64,000 nt of DNA, from contig NZ_LMAU01000001.1 in the NCBI RefSeq assembly GCF_001441535.1, positions 310,001 through 374,000 on the forward strand. Reading direction: 5' to 3'. A model generated the notes under the pieces. The model had not been told where the DNA came from. It worked only from the letters and a program-made list of their open reading frames with translations, and did not search any database. Shown here one piece after another: positions 9,734 to 17,531 of this stretch. This DNA comes from Tsuneonella troitsensis. GTDB taxonomy: Bacteria > Pseudomonadota > Alphaproteobacteria > Sphingomonadales > Sphingomonadaceae. Numbering within the stretch: the first letter of the stretch is position 1; each line of letters starts with the position of its first letter. The translations under genes were made by a program, and so were the position numbers.

Positions 9734-10564
9734 ATGCTGCACCGACTCATCAAGGGTATCGCACCCGTTTTCGCGATGGCCGCCGCCTTCGCGGCGACGG
9801 GTTGCGACGGGAATATCACTGTCAACGGCACCAAGGGCGTGCCTCTGTCCGAGCTCGACCTTACCGGGACCCCGCCCACGGGCATAATCCTGGCAGGTCC
9901 CGATTCGGTCGTCGTGACAACGGGCGATACGCTCGCAATCGACGTCACCGGCGATCCGGCTGCGGTCGAAGCGCTGCACTTCTCGATCGAGGACAATACG
10001 CTCGGCATCATGCGCGTGAAGGACACGCCGAGCGATGCCGGCAAGGCACGGGTCGCGGTCACGTTGCCATCGCTTGAAAAAGTGACGCTGGCAGGATCGG
10101 GCACGATCGAGACGCCTTCGCTGTCGGGCAAGGCCGAAGTGACGATCGCCGGTAGCGGTACCGCTCGCACTGCGTCGGTCGATGCGTCCGCGGTGAAAGT
10201 GACGATCGCCGGGACCGGCACCTATGCCGCCGGTGGCCGGGCTGATTCGCTGGAACTGACCATCGCCGGTTCGGGCCAGGCCGACATGGCAGGTCTGCGT
10301 GTCGACACGGCCGAAGTCACCATCGCGGGATCGGGCAGCGCAACCTTCGCGTCGGATGGCACGGTCGATGCTACCGTGATGGGCTCGGGCGAGGTCACGG
10401 TGTCGGGCAGCGCCCGCTGCACGATCAAGTCGATGGGTTCGGGCAAGCTGAACTGCCAGTCCGGCACGACGACCAGCGCAGCCTCTGGCGAACCCGCGCC
10501 GCCGCCGACGCCCGAGGCGCCGGAACCTCCCACCGCGCCCGAGGCACCGAAGGCCCCAGAATAG
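9734..10564 (+). CDS. DUF2807 (head GIN) repeat protein, probable lipoprotein
   Basis: 276 residues. A signal sequence ends in AATGC, acceptable as a lipobox with Cys near residue 24. The body repeats short beta units with TIAGSG or TIAGTG turns about every 20 residues (residues 115-225), typical of the DUF2807 beta-helix fold. The C-terminus is a proline/glutamate-rich tail of alternating PEAP-like units, which may span or bind the envelope. Function of the family is unknown. Predicted outside the cytoplasm. Followed 66 bases later by another small lipoprotein gene. Confidence 0.8.
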   Translation: MLHRLIKGIAPVFAMAAAFAATGCDGNITVNGTKGVPLSELDLTGTPPTGIILAGPDSVVVTTGDTLAIDVTGDPAAVEALHFSIEDNTLGIMRVKDTPSDAGKARVAVTLPSLEKVTLAGSGTIETPSLSGKAEVTIAGSGTARTASVDASAVKVTIAGTGTYAAGGRADSLELTIAGSGQADMAGLRVDTAEVTIAGSGSATFASDGTVDATVMGSGEVTVSGSARCTIKSMGSGKLNCQSGTTTSAASGEPAPPPTPEAPEPPTAPEAPKAPE

Positions 10565-10629
10565 TTCATCGCAAGGTAACACCCTTCCCCCTAGGGCCGC
10601 GCACCTGTGTCACTCCAAAGGAGCGCACG

Positions 10630-10980
10630 ATGCGCGGCCCTACCCTTATCCTCCTGCCCCTCGCGGCATTCGGCCTGTCGGGCTGCCTGGCGAAAACCGC
10701 GTTCGACGTAGCGACGGCTCCGGTCCGCGTTGCGTCGAAGGCGGTCGATCTCGCCACCACCAGCCAGTCCGAAGCAGACGAGAAGCGCGGCCGGGAAATC
10801 CGCCGGCGTGAAGAGCGTATCGGCAAGCTCAGCCGCCAGCGCGAGAAGTTGCAGCAACAGTGCATCGACGGCAATCGCCGCGCCTGCGACGACGCGGCTT
10901 CGATCCATGCGGAAATCCAGGCGATGCTGCCGCAGGTTCCCTACGAACCTGGAATGGATAATCCCAAAGCCGATCGCTAG
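10630..10980 (+). CDS. Small predicted lipoprotein, unknown function
   Basis: 116 residues. The N-terminus ends in a good lipobox, LSGC, with mature Cys near residue 18. The mature part is strongly charged, with a predicted coiled coil (REIRRREERIGKLSRQREKL) and then a small region holding two cysteines, QQQC and RRAC, that could form a disulfide. A GGAG-like site precedes the ATG. The TAG stop shares bases with the TAG of the convergent tsaC gene (CTAG). Not recognised as a named family. Confidence 0.75.
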   Translation: MRGPTLILLPLAAFGLSGCLAKTAFDVATAPVRVASKAVDLATTSQSEADEKRGREIRRREERIGKLSRQREKLQQQCIDGNRRACDDAASIHAEIQAMLPQVPYEPGMDNPKADR

Positions 10981-11918
10981 GACGCAGCGCGGCGCAATCG
11001 GTCGTTGATCGCGCGCCCTATCCCAATTCCGGGAATCGGCGCGACGGCCACTAGGGGATGCGCGCTGTCAGCTGCAAGATGCAGGCATTCGTACAGTCGG
11101 GCCGCAGCCTCGGCCAGATCGCCGGCTTCCGACAGGGAGCAGTCGCCCCCGACATTACCGAACCCGATCATGAACTCGTCCGATTGCGCCTCTCGCGCTT
11201 CGAGCCGCACGGGCTTTCCGGGCGAATAGTGTTGCGCCAACTGGCCCGGCGCCTCGATCCGCGCCTCGGTTATGGCGAGCGGTGCGCCAAGCAACGATTC
11301 GATCTCCTCCCACAGGATCGGGCCTTCGCGCAGGAGCTGCCAGCCGGTCTCGCGCAGGGCGACGATCGTCGATTCGAGCCCGCGTGCGGATGGCCCACCG
11401 TCGAGGACCGCCGCGATCCGCGCGTCCAGCGTGCGAAGCACGTGGTCTGCGCTCGTCGGACTCACACCGCCGCTCCGATTGGCCGAGGGCGCGGCGAACG
11501 GCAGAACGGCTTCGGCCAATACCGCCCGCATCAGCGGATGCGCGGGGCAGCGCAGCGCGATGGTCGGCAGGCCCGCAGTGACCGCAGCGGCCACGGCCGC
11601 ATCGGGGGCGAGTGGCAAGACCATCGTCAACGGCCCGGGCCAGAACCGCGCCGCAAGCTGTCGCGCCCGATCGTCGAACATCGCGAGCCGCTCCGCCGCG
11701 GCGACGTCCGGCACATGGACGATCAGCGGATTGAAATCGGGCCGCCCCTTGGCGCGGTAGATTGCCGCCACGGCCTCCGCACGGTCCGCCCGTCCGGCCA
11801 GGCCATAGACCGTCTCGGTCGGCAGCGCGACGAGCCGGCCCGATTCGATCAGCGCAGCCGCGCGGGCGATCCCCGCCGCGTCGCCCGCCAGCCGTTCCGT
11901 AGCGTGCTTGTCGCCCAT
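10977..11918 (-). CDS. tsaC: L-threonylcarbamoyladenylate synthase (YrdC/Sua5 type)
   Basis: 313 residues, the long Sua5-like form. The N-terminal YrdC domain carries GRLVALPTETVYGLAG and the KGRPDFNPLIVHV segment. The C-terminal region contains APGQLAQHYSPGKPVRL, the linker that closes over the active site in Sua5. It makes threonylcarbamoyl-AMP for t6A37 of ANN-decoding tRNAs. Single gene, convergent with the lipoprotein gene and divergent from the acyl-CoA dehydrogenase gene. Confidence 0.95.
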   Translation of the reverse strand: MGDKHATERLAGDAAGIARAAALIESGRLVALPTETVYGLAGRADRAEAVAAIYRAKGRPDFNPLIVHVPDVAAAERLAMFDDRARQLAARFWPGPLTMVLPLAPDAAVAAAVTAGLPTIALRCPAHPLMRAVLAEAVLPFAAPSANRSGGVSPTSADHVLRTLDARIAAVLDGGPSARGLESTIVALRETGWQLLREGPILWEEIESLLGAPLAITEARIEAPGQLAQHYSPGKPVRLEAREAQSDEFMIGFGNVGGDCSLSEAGDLAEAAARLYECLHLAADSAHPLVAVAPIPGIGIGRAINDRLRRAAS

Positions 11919-11984
11919 CCCTGCGCGCTATAAGCGAAGGCCCGAACCTCACAAGCCCGCCTGCCAAAACGGAGACCCGCGCGC

Positions 11985-13721
11985 ATGTACCGCCCCGCCA
12001 CCGCCGACCAGTTGCTCGCGCTTGAGGTCTGCGCCGGGATCGGTGAACTTGCCGAAAGCGAGCGTTTCGCTGCAGCGGAACCCGACATGGTCTCGGCCAT
12101 CGTCGAGGGCATTGGGCAATTCGCCGCAGGCGAGTGGGCGCCGCTCAACCGGGTGGGCGATCTGGAAGGCGCCCGGCTGGAGAACGGGTTCGTGCGCCTG
12201 CCGGACGGTTTTGCCGAAGCCTATGCCCATTACGTCGAGCAGGGCTGGAATGCGATCGCAGCCCCGGCGGAATTCGGCGGGCAGGGCCTGCCGTTTTCGC
12301 TCGGCGTCAACGTGCTCGAAAACCTCGGCACCGCCAATTTCGCATTCAATCTGCTGCCGATGCTGACGACCGGGGCGATCGACGCGCTCGAACAGCACGG
12401 CTCGGACGCGCAGAAGGCGCTCTACCTGCCGAAAATGATCAGCGGCGAATGGTCGGGGACGATGAACCTCACCGAGCCGCAGGCCGGCAGCGACCTAGGC
12501 GCCCTGCGCGCCACCGCGTCACCGATCGAGGACGGCGATCATGCCGGGAAATACCGGATCGCCGGCACCAAGATCTACATCACGTGGGGCGATCACGAAC
12601 TGGCCCGCAACGTCATCCACCTCGTCCTCGCTCGCCTGCCCGACGCGCCCGAGGGGAGCCGCGGCATCTCGCTTTTCGTGGTGCCGAAATACCTGGTCAA
12701 TCCGGATGGTTCGCTGGGTCCGCGCAACGATGTGAAGTGCGTCAGTCTCGAGCACAAGCTGGGCATTCACGCTTCGCCCACGTGCGTGATGAGCTACGGC
12801 GACAGCAACGAGTGCATCGGCGAACTCGTGGGCGCACCGCACCGAGGGCTGATGGCGATGTTCACGATGATGAACAATGCGCGGATCAACGTCGGAAACC
12901 AGGGCGTCCAGATCGGCGAGCGGGCTACGCAGGCGGCGATGGCCTATGCGAAGGACCGCGTGCAATCGGTTCGCGCCGGTTCTCCCGATCGCAGTCCTGT
13001 GCCGATCATCGAGCATCCCGATGTGCGGCGAATGCTTCTGCGCATGAGATCGCTGACCGAAGCCGCGCGGGCCCTGCTCTACTACACCGCGGGGCAGGTC
13101 GATCGCGGTACGTTAGGCGACGAATCGGCGGCGGCGCGGGGCGAATGTCTTGTCCCCATGCTCAAGGCCTGGGGCACCGACATCGGCGTCGAAGTCGCGA
13201 GCATCGGCGTGCAGGTCCACGGCGGCATGGGTTTCGTCGAGGAAACCGGCGCGGCGCAGCACTATCGCGATGCGCGGATCGCGCCGATCTATGAAGGGAC
13301 GAACGGCATTCAGGCCGCCGATCTCGTCACACGCAAGCTCGGGCTCGATGGCGGCAAAGCACTCGACGCCCTGTTCTCCGATGTCGAGCGCGACGCCGCC
13401 AGCGAACCGCGCCTGGCCGAACTCGCGCGCGCCTGCCGCGACACGGCACGGTGGATGCGCGACGACGCTTCGCTCGACGATCGCCTGGTGGGCAGCGTTC
13501 CGTTTACCGCGATGGCGGCGGTCGCTGTCGCTGGATGGCAGCTTGCGCGGCAGGCGGACGCCGTCGCGGCCGGTGCCGCACCCTCGCTCACCGCCAGCAA
13601 GCCAGTCACCGCGCGATACTTCCTGGATCACGTCGTGCCCGAAGCGATGGGCATGGCAGCGGCGGCGCGCGGCGGTGCGGGCCTGTTCTACGCCCTATCT
13701 GCGGAGGCGCTGTCGGCATGA
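11985..13721 (+). CDS. Acyl-CoA dehydrogenase with C-terminal extension
   Basis: 578 residues. It has the acyl-CoA dehydrogenase fold: the flavin/substrate region TEPQAGSDLG, the QVHGGMGFVEE helix, and the catalytic-glutamate neighbourhood RIAPIYEGTNGIQA. The extra C-terminal helical domain (about 130 residues) marks the long subfamily related to DmdC and FadE-like enzymes, which oxidise acyl-CoA thioesters with electron-transfer flavoprotein as acceptor. Chain-length preference cannot be read from sequence. ATG has GGAGA upstream. The stop overlaps the ATG of the following ATPase gene (ATGA). Confidence 0.93.
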   Translation: MYRPATADQLLALEVCAGIGELAESERFAAAEPDMVSAIVEGIGQFAAGEWAPLNRVGDLEGARLENGFVRLPDGFAEAYAHYVEQGWNAIAAPAEFGGQGLPFSLGVNVLENLGTANFAFNLLPMLTTGAIDALEQHGSDAQKALYLPKMISGEWSGTMNLTEPQAGSDLGALRATASPIEDGDHAGKYRIAGTKIYITWGDHELARNVIHLVLARLPDAPEGSRGISLFVVPKYLVNPDGSLGPRNDVKCVSLEHKLGIHASPTCVMSYGDSNECIGELVGAPHRGLMAMFTMMNNARINVGNQGVQIGERATQAAMAYAKDRVQSVRAGSPDRSPVPIIEHPDVRRMLLRMRSLTEAARALLYYTAGQVDRGTLGDESAAARGECLVPMLKAWGTDIGVEVASIGVQVHGGMGFVEETGAAQHYRDARIAPIYEGTNGIQAADLVTRKLGLDGGKALDALFSDVERDAASEPRLAELARACRDTARWMRDDASLDDRLVGSVPFTAMAAVAVAGWQLARQADAVAAGAAPSLTASKPVTARYFLDHVVPEAMGMAAAARGGAGLFYALSAEALSA

Positions 13722-14536
13722 CCGATCCGCTGGAGCGGATCGCCGCGGCGCTCGAGCGAATCGCACCCGCGACGCCGTCCGACACCGACTGGATGACCGC
13801 CCCCGCCTATGTCTGGGACGGCAACTCGGCGCGGTCCGTTGCTGCCATCGAAGCGCCGCCGCTCGAACGGCTGATCGGGATTAACGCGCAGAAGCAGGCA
13901 GTGAGCGAGAACGTCGCCCGGCTGGCCGCGGGCGCGGCGGCGCACGACATGCTGCTGTGGGGAGCGCGGGGCATGGGCAAGAGCGCACTCGTCCGCTCCG
14001 CGACCGTTGCCGCGCAGGCGTCTGGCCCGACGCGGCTCGCGCTCGTCCAAGTGGCGGCCGATGCGCTTCCCGGCCTCCCCGCGCTGTTCGCATTGCTTGG
14101 TGAGCGCCAACGCAACTTCCTTGTCTACCTCGACGACCTGGGTTTTGCCGAGGGCGACAGCGTCGGCCCGCGTCACTTGCGCTCGTGGCTGGAAGGCGGG
14201 GTCGAGGCGCGCCCGGGGAACGTGCGTCTGGCCGTCACCAGCAATCGGCGCGCGATCGTCCCGCGCCATCTGGCGGAACAGGACGATCCGGTGAACCCGC
14301 GCGACGCGATCGACGACCTGCAGGCACTCGCCGATCGGTTCGGCCTGTCGGTCGGCTTCCACAACGCGGGGCAGGACGATTACCTCGCGATCGTCGCGGC
14401 ATATGCCGATCCGCTCGGGCTGACCTGGGAACGGGCCGATGCGCTGGAATGGGCCAAGCGGCGCGGCGCGCGCTCGGGACGCACCGCGTGGCAGTACATT
14501 ACCGAGCTCGCCGGACGCGCCGGGGTTCGCCTCTGA
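13718..14536 (+). CDS. DUF815-type AAA ATPase
   Basis: 272 residues. P-loop GARGMGKSALVRS near residue 90, a Walker B-like YLDDLGF, and an Asn-Arg sensor region TSNRRAIV. The pattern of a short N-terminal helix and then a compact AAA core matches the DUF815 family, whose role is unknown. Start ATG at 13718 overlaps the acyl-CoA dehydrogenase stop, so the two are translated together. That is the only hint of a shared role. Confidence 0.85.
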   Translation: MTDPLERIAAALERIAPATPSDTDWMTAPAYVWDGNSARSVAAIEAPPLERLIGINAQKQAVSENVARLAAGAAAHDMLLWGARGMGKSALVRSATVAAQASGPTRLALVQVAADALPGLPALFALLGERQRNFLVYLDDLGFAEGDSVGPRHLRSWLEGGVEARPGNVRLAVTSNRRAIVPRHLAEQDDPVNPRDAIDDLQALADRFGLSVGFHNAGQDDYLAIVAAYADPLGLTWERADALEWAKRRGARSGRTAWQYITELAGRAGVRL

Positions 14537-14537
14537 C

Positions 14538-15998
14538 TTAGGGCACCTGCTCGCGCGCGAAGTCCTCGCCGAAGGTCGCGGTGCCTCCGCGCAGTTCGCG
14601 CCGCGGGGGTAGCCTGTCGCCGGTAACGCGTTCGATCGCCGCCGCAGGTGCCGCGCCCGGCGCGGTAACCCGCCAGACGATGCCGGCGGTGTCGTCGGTC
14701 ACCAGCAGCGAGCCGTCGCCGGCAAAGGCGACCCAGGTCGGCCGTCCGCGCGTGGTTTTGCCGTCGTCCGATAGGAACCCGGTGAGCAGCGGCACAGGCT
14801 TTCCGGTAGGGTTGCCGCGCGCGTCGAAGGCGACATAGACGACGTCGTATCCCGACTTGGGCTCGCGGTTCCAGGATCCGTGCCGTGCGATTACCGCGCC
14901 GCTGCCAAACCGATTGCCAAGGGTCGAACCGTCGCCGGTGAACGCCAGTCCCAACGCCGCAACGTGTGGGCCGAGCGCGTACTGCGGGATGCGGATGTAA
15001 TCGGGGTTGAAGCCCTCGGGCGTCGGGTGGTCGACCCGGTCGTCGAAGTTGTTGCGCCACCAGACCCAGGGCCAGCCATATTGCGCGCCGATCGGCACGT
15101 TGGTGAGGTAATCGGGTACGAGGTCGGACCCGACCATGTCCCGCTCGTTCACCGTCGTCCACAGCTCGCCGCTCCATGGAGAGATGGCTAGACCGTTGGC
15201 ATTGCGCAGACCGCTGGCGAACTGGCGCTGCTGCCCGGTTTCTAGGTTGTAGTCCCAGATTGCGGCGCGGCCCTTTTCGATTTCCATGCCCTTTTCGCCG
15301 ACATTGGAAGCCGATCCGACGGCGATGAATATCCGCTTTCCGTCGGCCGAAAGCGCGATGTTGCGCATCCAGTGATTGCCGCCCGGCGGCAGGTCCATCA
15401 GCTTCTTCGGCGTGCCAGTCAGCGCCGTCGCGCCTTCCTCGTACGGGAAGGCGAGCAGCGCGTCGTGATTGGCGACGTAAAGCGTGCCATTCTGCCAGGC
15501 CAGGCCCGAGGGCGACGACAGCGCGGAGTGCGAGAGGAGCGTCTTCTGTTCGGCGCGCCCGTCGCCGTCGGCATCCCGCAACAGGGCGATCTTGTTCGCG
15601 CTTTCGCCGCCCGCGCCGGCCCGCTTGAACAGCAGCCCGGCGATGAAATCCTCGATGCCGCCCGATCCTTGCGACGGCGGCCGGTTGGTCAGCGCGACCA
15701 GTACGTCGCCGTTGGGCATGATATACATCGTCCGCGGATGGTCGAGCCCGTCGGCAAAGCGCGTGACCGCCAAGCCTTCGGCTGCCACAGGCACCGCATT
15801 CGCGGGCCAGCCGGTCGGTTCCGCGATCCCCACGGTCGGGAAGGATTCGTAACGCGGCCGCAATAGCACGGGATCGGCGCCGGCGACCTGGGACACCGAC
15901 TGGCGCGCCCGGTCGGGAGTTAAGAGGTAGGCGAGAAACCCGATACCCACGAGGATACCGAGCAAAACGCCGATGAGGATCTTGCGGCCTGTGCTCAT
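14538..15998 (-). CDS. Sorbosone/glucose dehydrogenase-like beta-propeller, membrane anchored
   Basis: 486 residues. An N-terminal membrane helix (KILIGVLLGILVGIGFLAYLL) is followed by a PQQ-dependent soluble glucose dehydrogenase-like six-blade propeller: FADGLDHPRTMYIMPNGDVLV, GGNHWMRNIALSADG, SGLRNANGLA and QYGWPWVWWRN. The family is usually called sorbosone dehydrogenase or L-sorbosone dehydrogenase-like. Whether it binds PQQ is not certain. The start is ATG at 15998 (MSTGRK); a longer form only adds sequence facing the divergent fRMsr gene. Periplasmic. Convergent with the ATPase gene, with one base between stops. Confidence 0.85.
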   Translation of the reverse strand: MSTGRKILIGVLLGILVGIGFLAYLLTPDRARQSVSQVAGADPVLLRPRYESFPTVGIAEPTGWPANAVPVAAEGLAVTRFADGLDHPRTMYIMPNGDVLVALTNRPPSQGSGGIEDFIAGLLFKRAGAGGESANKIALLRDADGDGRAEQKTLLSHSALSSPSGLAWQNGTLYVANHDALLAFPYEEGATALTGTPKKLMDLPPGGNHWMRNIALSADGKRIFIAVGSASNVGEKGMEIEKGRAAIWDYNLETGQQRQFASGLRNANGLAISPWSGELWTTVNERDMVGSDLVPDYLTNVPIGAQYGWPWVWWRNNFDDRVDHPTPEGFNPDYIRIPQYALGPHVAALGLAFTGDGSTLGNRFGSGAVIARHGSWNREPKSGYDVVYVAFDARGNPTGKPVPLLTGFLSDDGKTTRGRPTWVAFAGDGSLLVTDDTAGIVWRVTAPGAAPAAAIERVTGDRLPPRRELRGGTATFGEDFAREQVP

Positions 15999-16060
15999 GG
16001 ACGATTGGTTACGCCACGCGCACGCTTGCGGCAACGCCATGCTTCGCTAGAGCGCGGATC

Positions 16061-16543
16061 ATGTACGATTTTCGCGCCGACGACGCCCTTTCCAAGCCAG
16101 AACTGTACCGCCAGCTCGTCCAGGCAGCCGAGGCGCTGACTTCGGGCGAGCCCGATGCGGTCGCGAACATGGCCAACGTGGCCGCGCTGATGTGGGAGTT
16201 CCTCCCCGACATCAACTGGGCGGGATTCTACCGGGTGGTCGACGGCGAGCTAGTCCTGGGCCCATTCGCCGGTCGCCCGGCCTGCATCCGGATTCCTTTC
16301 GGCGCAGGTGTATGCGGTGCCGCGGCGGCTAGCGGGAGGACCCAGCTCGTCGAAGACGTTCATGCATTCCCCGGCCATATCGCTTGCGATGCGGCGAGCC
16401 TCAGCGAACTGGTGGTTCCCATCATCCGCGATGGCAATGTGGTGGCGGTCATCGATCTCGACAGCCCGCAGCACGCGCGTTTCGATATGGATGATGCCGC
16501 GGGGATCGAACGGCTCGCCGGGATGCTGGCCGACCGCATCTAG
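16061..16543 (+). CDS. msrC: Free methionine-(R)-sulfoxide reductase (GAF domain)
   Basis: 160 residues, a single GAF domain. The catalytic cysteines are all present: C75 (GRPACIRI), C85 (GAGVCG) and C109 (GHIACD), with the 10 and 24 residue spacing of fRMsr enzymes. It reduces free methionine-R-sulfoxide using thioredoxin. Start ATG at 16061. Divergent from the propeller gene with only 62 bases between the starts. Confidence 0.94.
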   Translation: MYDFRADDALSKPELYRQLVQAAEALTSGEPDAVANMANVAALMWEFLPDINWAGFYRVVDGELVLGPFAGRPACIRIPFGAGVCGAAAASGRTQLVEDVHAFPGHIACDAASLSELVVPIIRDGNVVAVIDLDSPQHARFDMDDAAGIERLAGMLADRI

Positions 16544-16664
16544 CCGACCCGTTTCGGGACACGACCATCCGGCCCGCTTGGGCGCAAACGTAAGGTAATG
16601 CTAAATTTTCCGTTAACGCGCATCGACTCACCCGCAGTCTCGCGCGACAACGGGGAATGAGCGC

Positions 16665-17531
16665 ATGACCGCGAGCCGATCGATCACTCTTACGCTGGCA
16701 ACAAGCACGCTGGCCTTTACGTCCCCCGCCCTTGCCCAGCAGTATGGAAGTGGCGCGGTGTATCAGAGCAACCCGGTGATCCAGCCGCTACCGGTGCTCG
16801 ATCCGCCGCCGCCGCCGCCCGCGCCTCCACTGCCTCCGCCGCCACCGGCGCCTGAGCCCGTCGAAACCTTCGAGGAGGAGGCCTACACGGCGCCGCCCAT
16901 CCGGTCCGATCATGCGAATGGCTATCCGGATCACTACCGGCAGGCACCCTATCCCGGATCGTACCCCGGAGCTTATCCGGGCCAGTATCCCTATCCGATG
17001 GCCCAGCATTCGGCGCCGCAGCACTTCGATCGAGAAGCATGGCTGGCCGATTGTCGCGAGCGCACCCGCGGTGTCGACCGCAAGGATCGTGGAGGCGTGA
17101 TTGGCGGCCTGCTCGGCGCCGTGGCCGGCGGGGTGATCGGCAATCGCGCATGGGGTTCGGAACGGCTTGCTGGCACGCTGCTGGGCGCCGGCGTCGGCGG
17201 GCTTGCCGGGATCGCGATCGGAGCGGCAGTCGGGGCGGCGGGCGAGCGTCGCCGCGAAGACGAATGCGCCTGGCATCTCGACCGGCACATGGCCTCGTTC
17301 CCACAGGGACCGGCATATGGCTACCCAAGTTACGGCTATGGCTACCCGGCGATCGCGTATGTGCCCGTGCTGGTCCAGGTCCCGCAGCGCGCGATCGTAC
17401 GCGAGTATGTCACCGAGGAATGGGTCGACGGTCCCGCACGGTCTGAGACGATCACGGAAACCACGGTCGTTCGCCAACCCGCGTCCGCACCGCGGGCGGA
17501 CAAGCGAATCAAGCTCATCAAGGGGAGATAG
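16665..17531 (+). CDS. Secreted or outer-membrane glycine-zipper protein
   Basis: 288 residues. A cleavable signal ending near ALAQQ precedes a proline-rich stretch (residues 45-67) and a Tyr/Pro-rich YPGxYPG-like region. A glycine-zipper 2TM segment runs from about 143 to 188 (GGVIGGLLGAVAGG, LAGTLLGAGVGGLAGIAIG), followed by the tail motif around WVDGP typical of sphingomonad members. A periplasmic or outer-membrane structural role is likely but unproven. The 3' end overlaps the convergent usher gene by 14 bases. The 121-base upstream gap is AT-rich near 16600-16620 and may hold its promoter. Confidence 0.8.
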   Translation: MTASRSITLTLATSTLAFTSPALAQQYGSGAVYQSNPVIQPLPVLDPPPPPPAPPLPPPPPAPEPVETFEEEAYTAPPIRSDHANGYPDHYRQAPYPGSYPGAYPGQYPYPMAQHSAPQHFDREAWLADCRERTRGVDRKDRGGVIGGLLGAVAGGVIGNRAWGSERLAGTLLGAGVGGLAGIAIGAAVGAAGERRREDECAWHLDRHMASFPQGPAYGYPSYGYGYPAIAYVPVLVQVPQRAIVREYVTEEWVDGPARSETITETTVVRQPASAPRADKRIKLIKGR

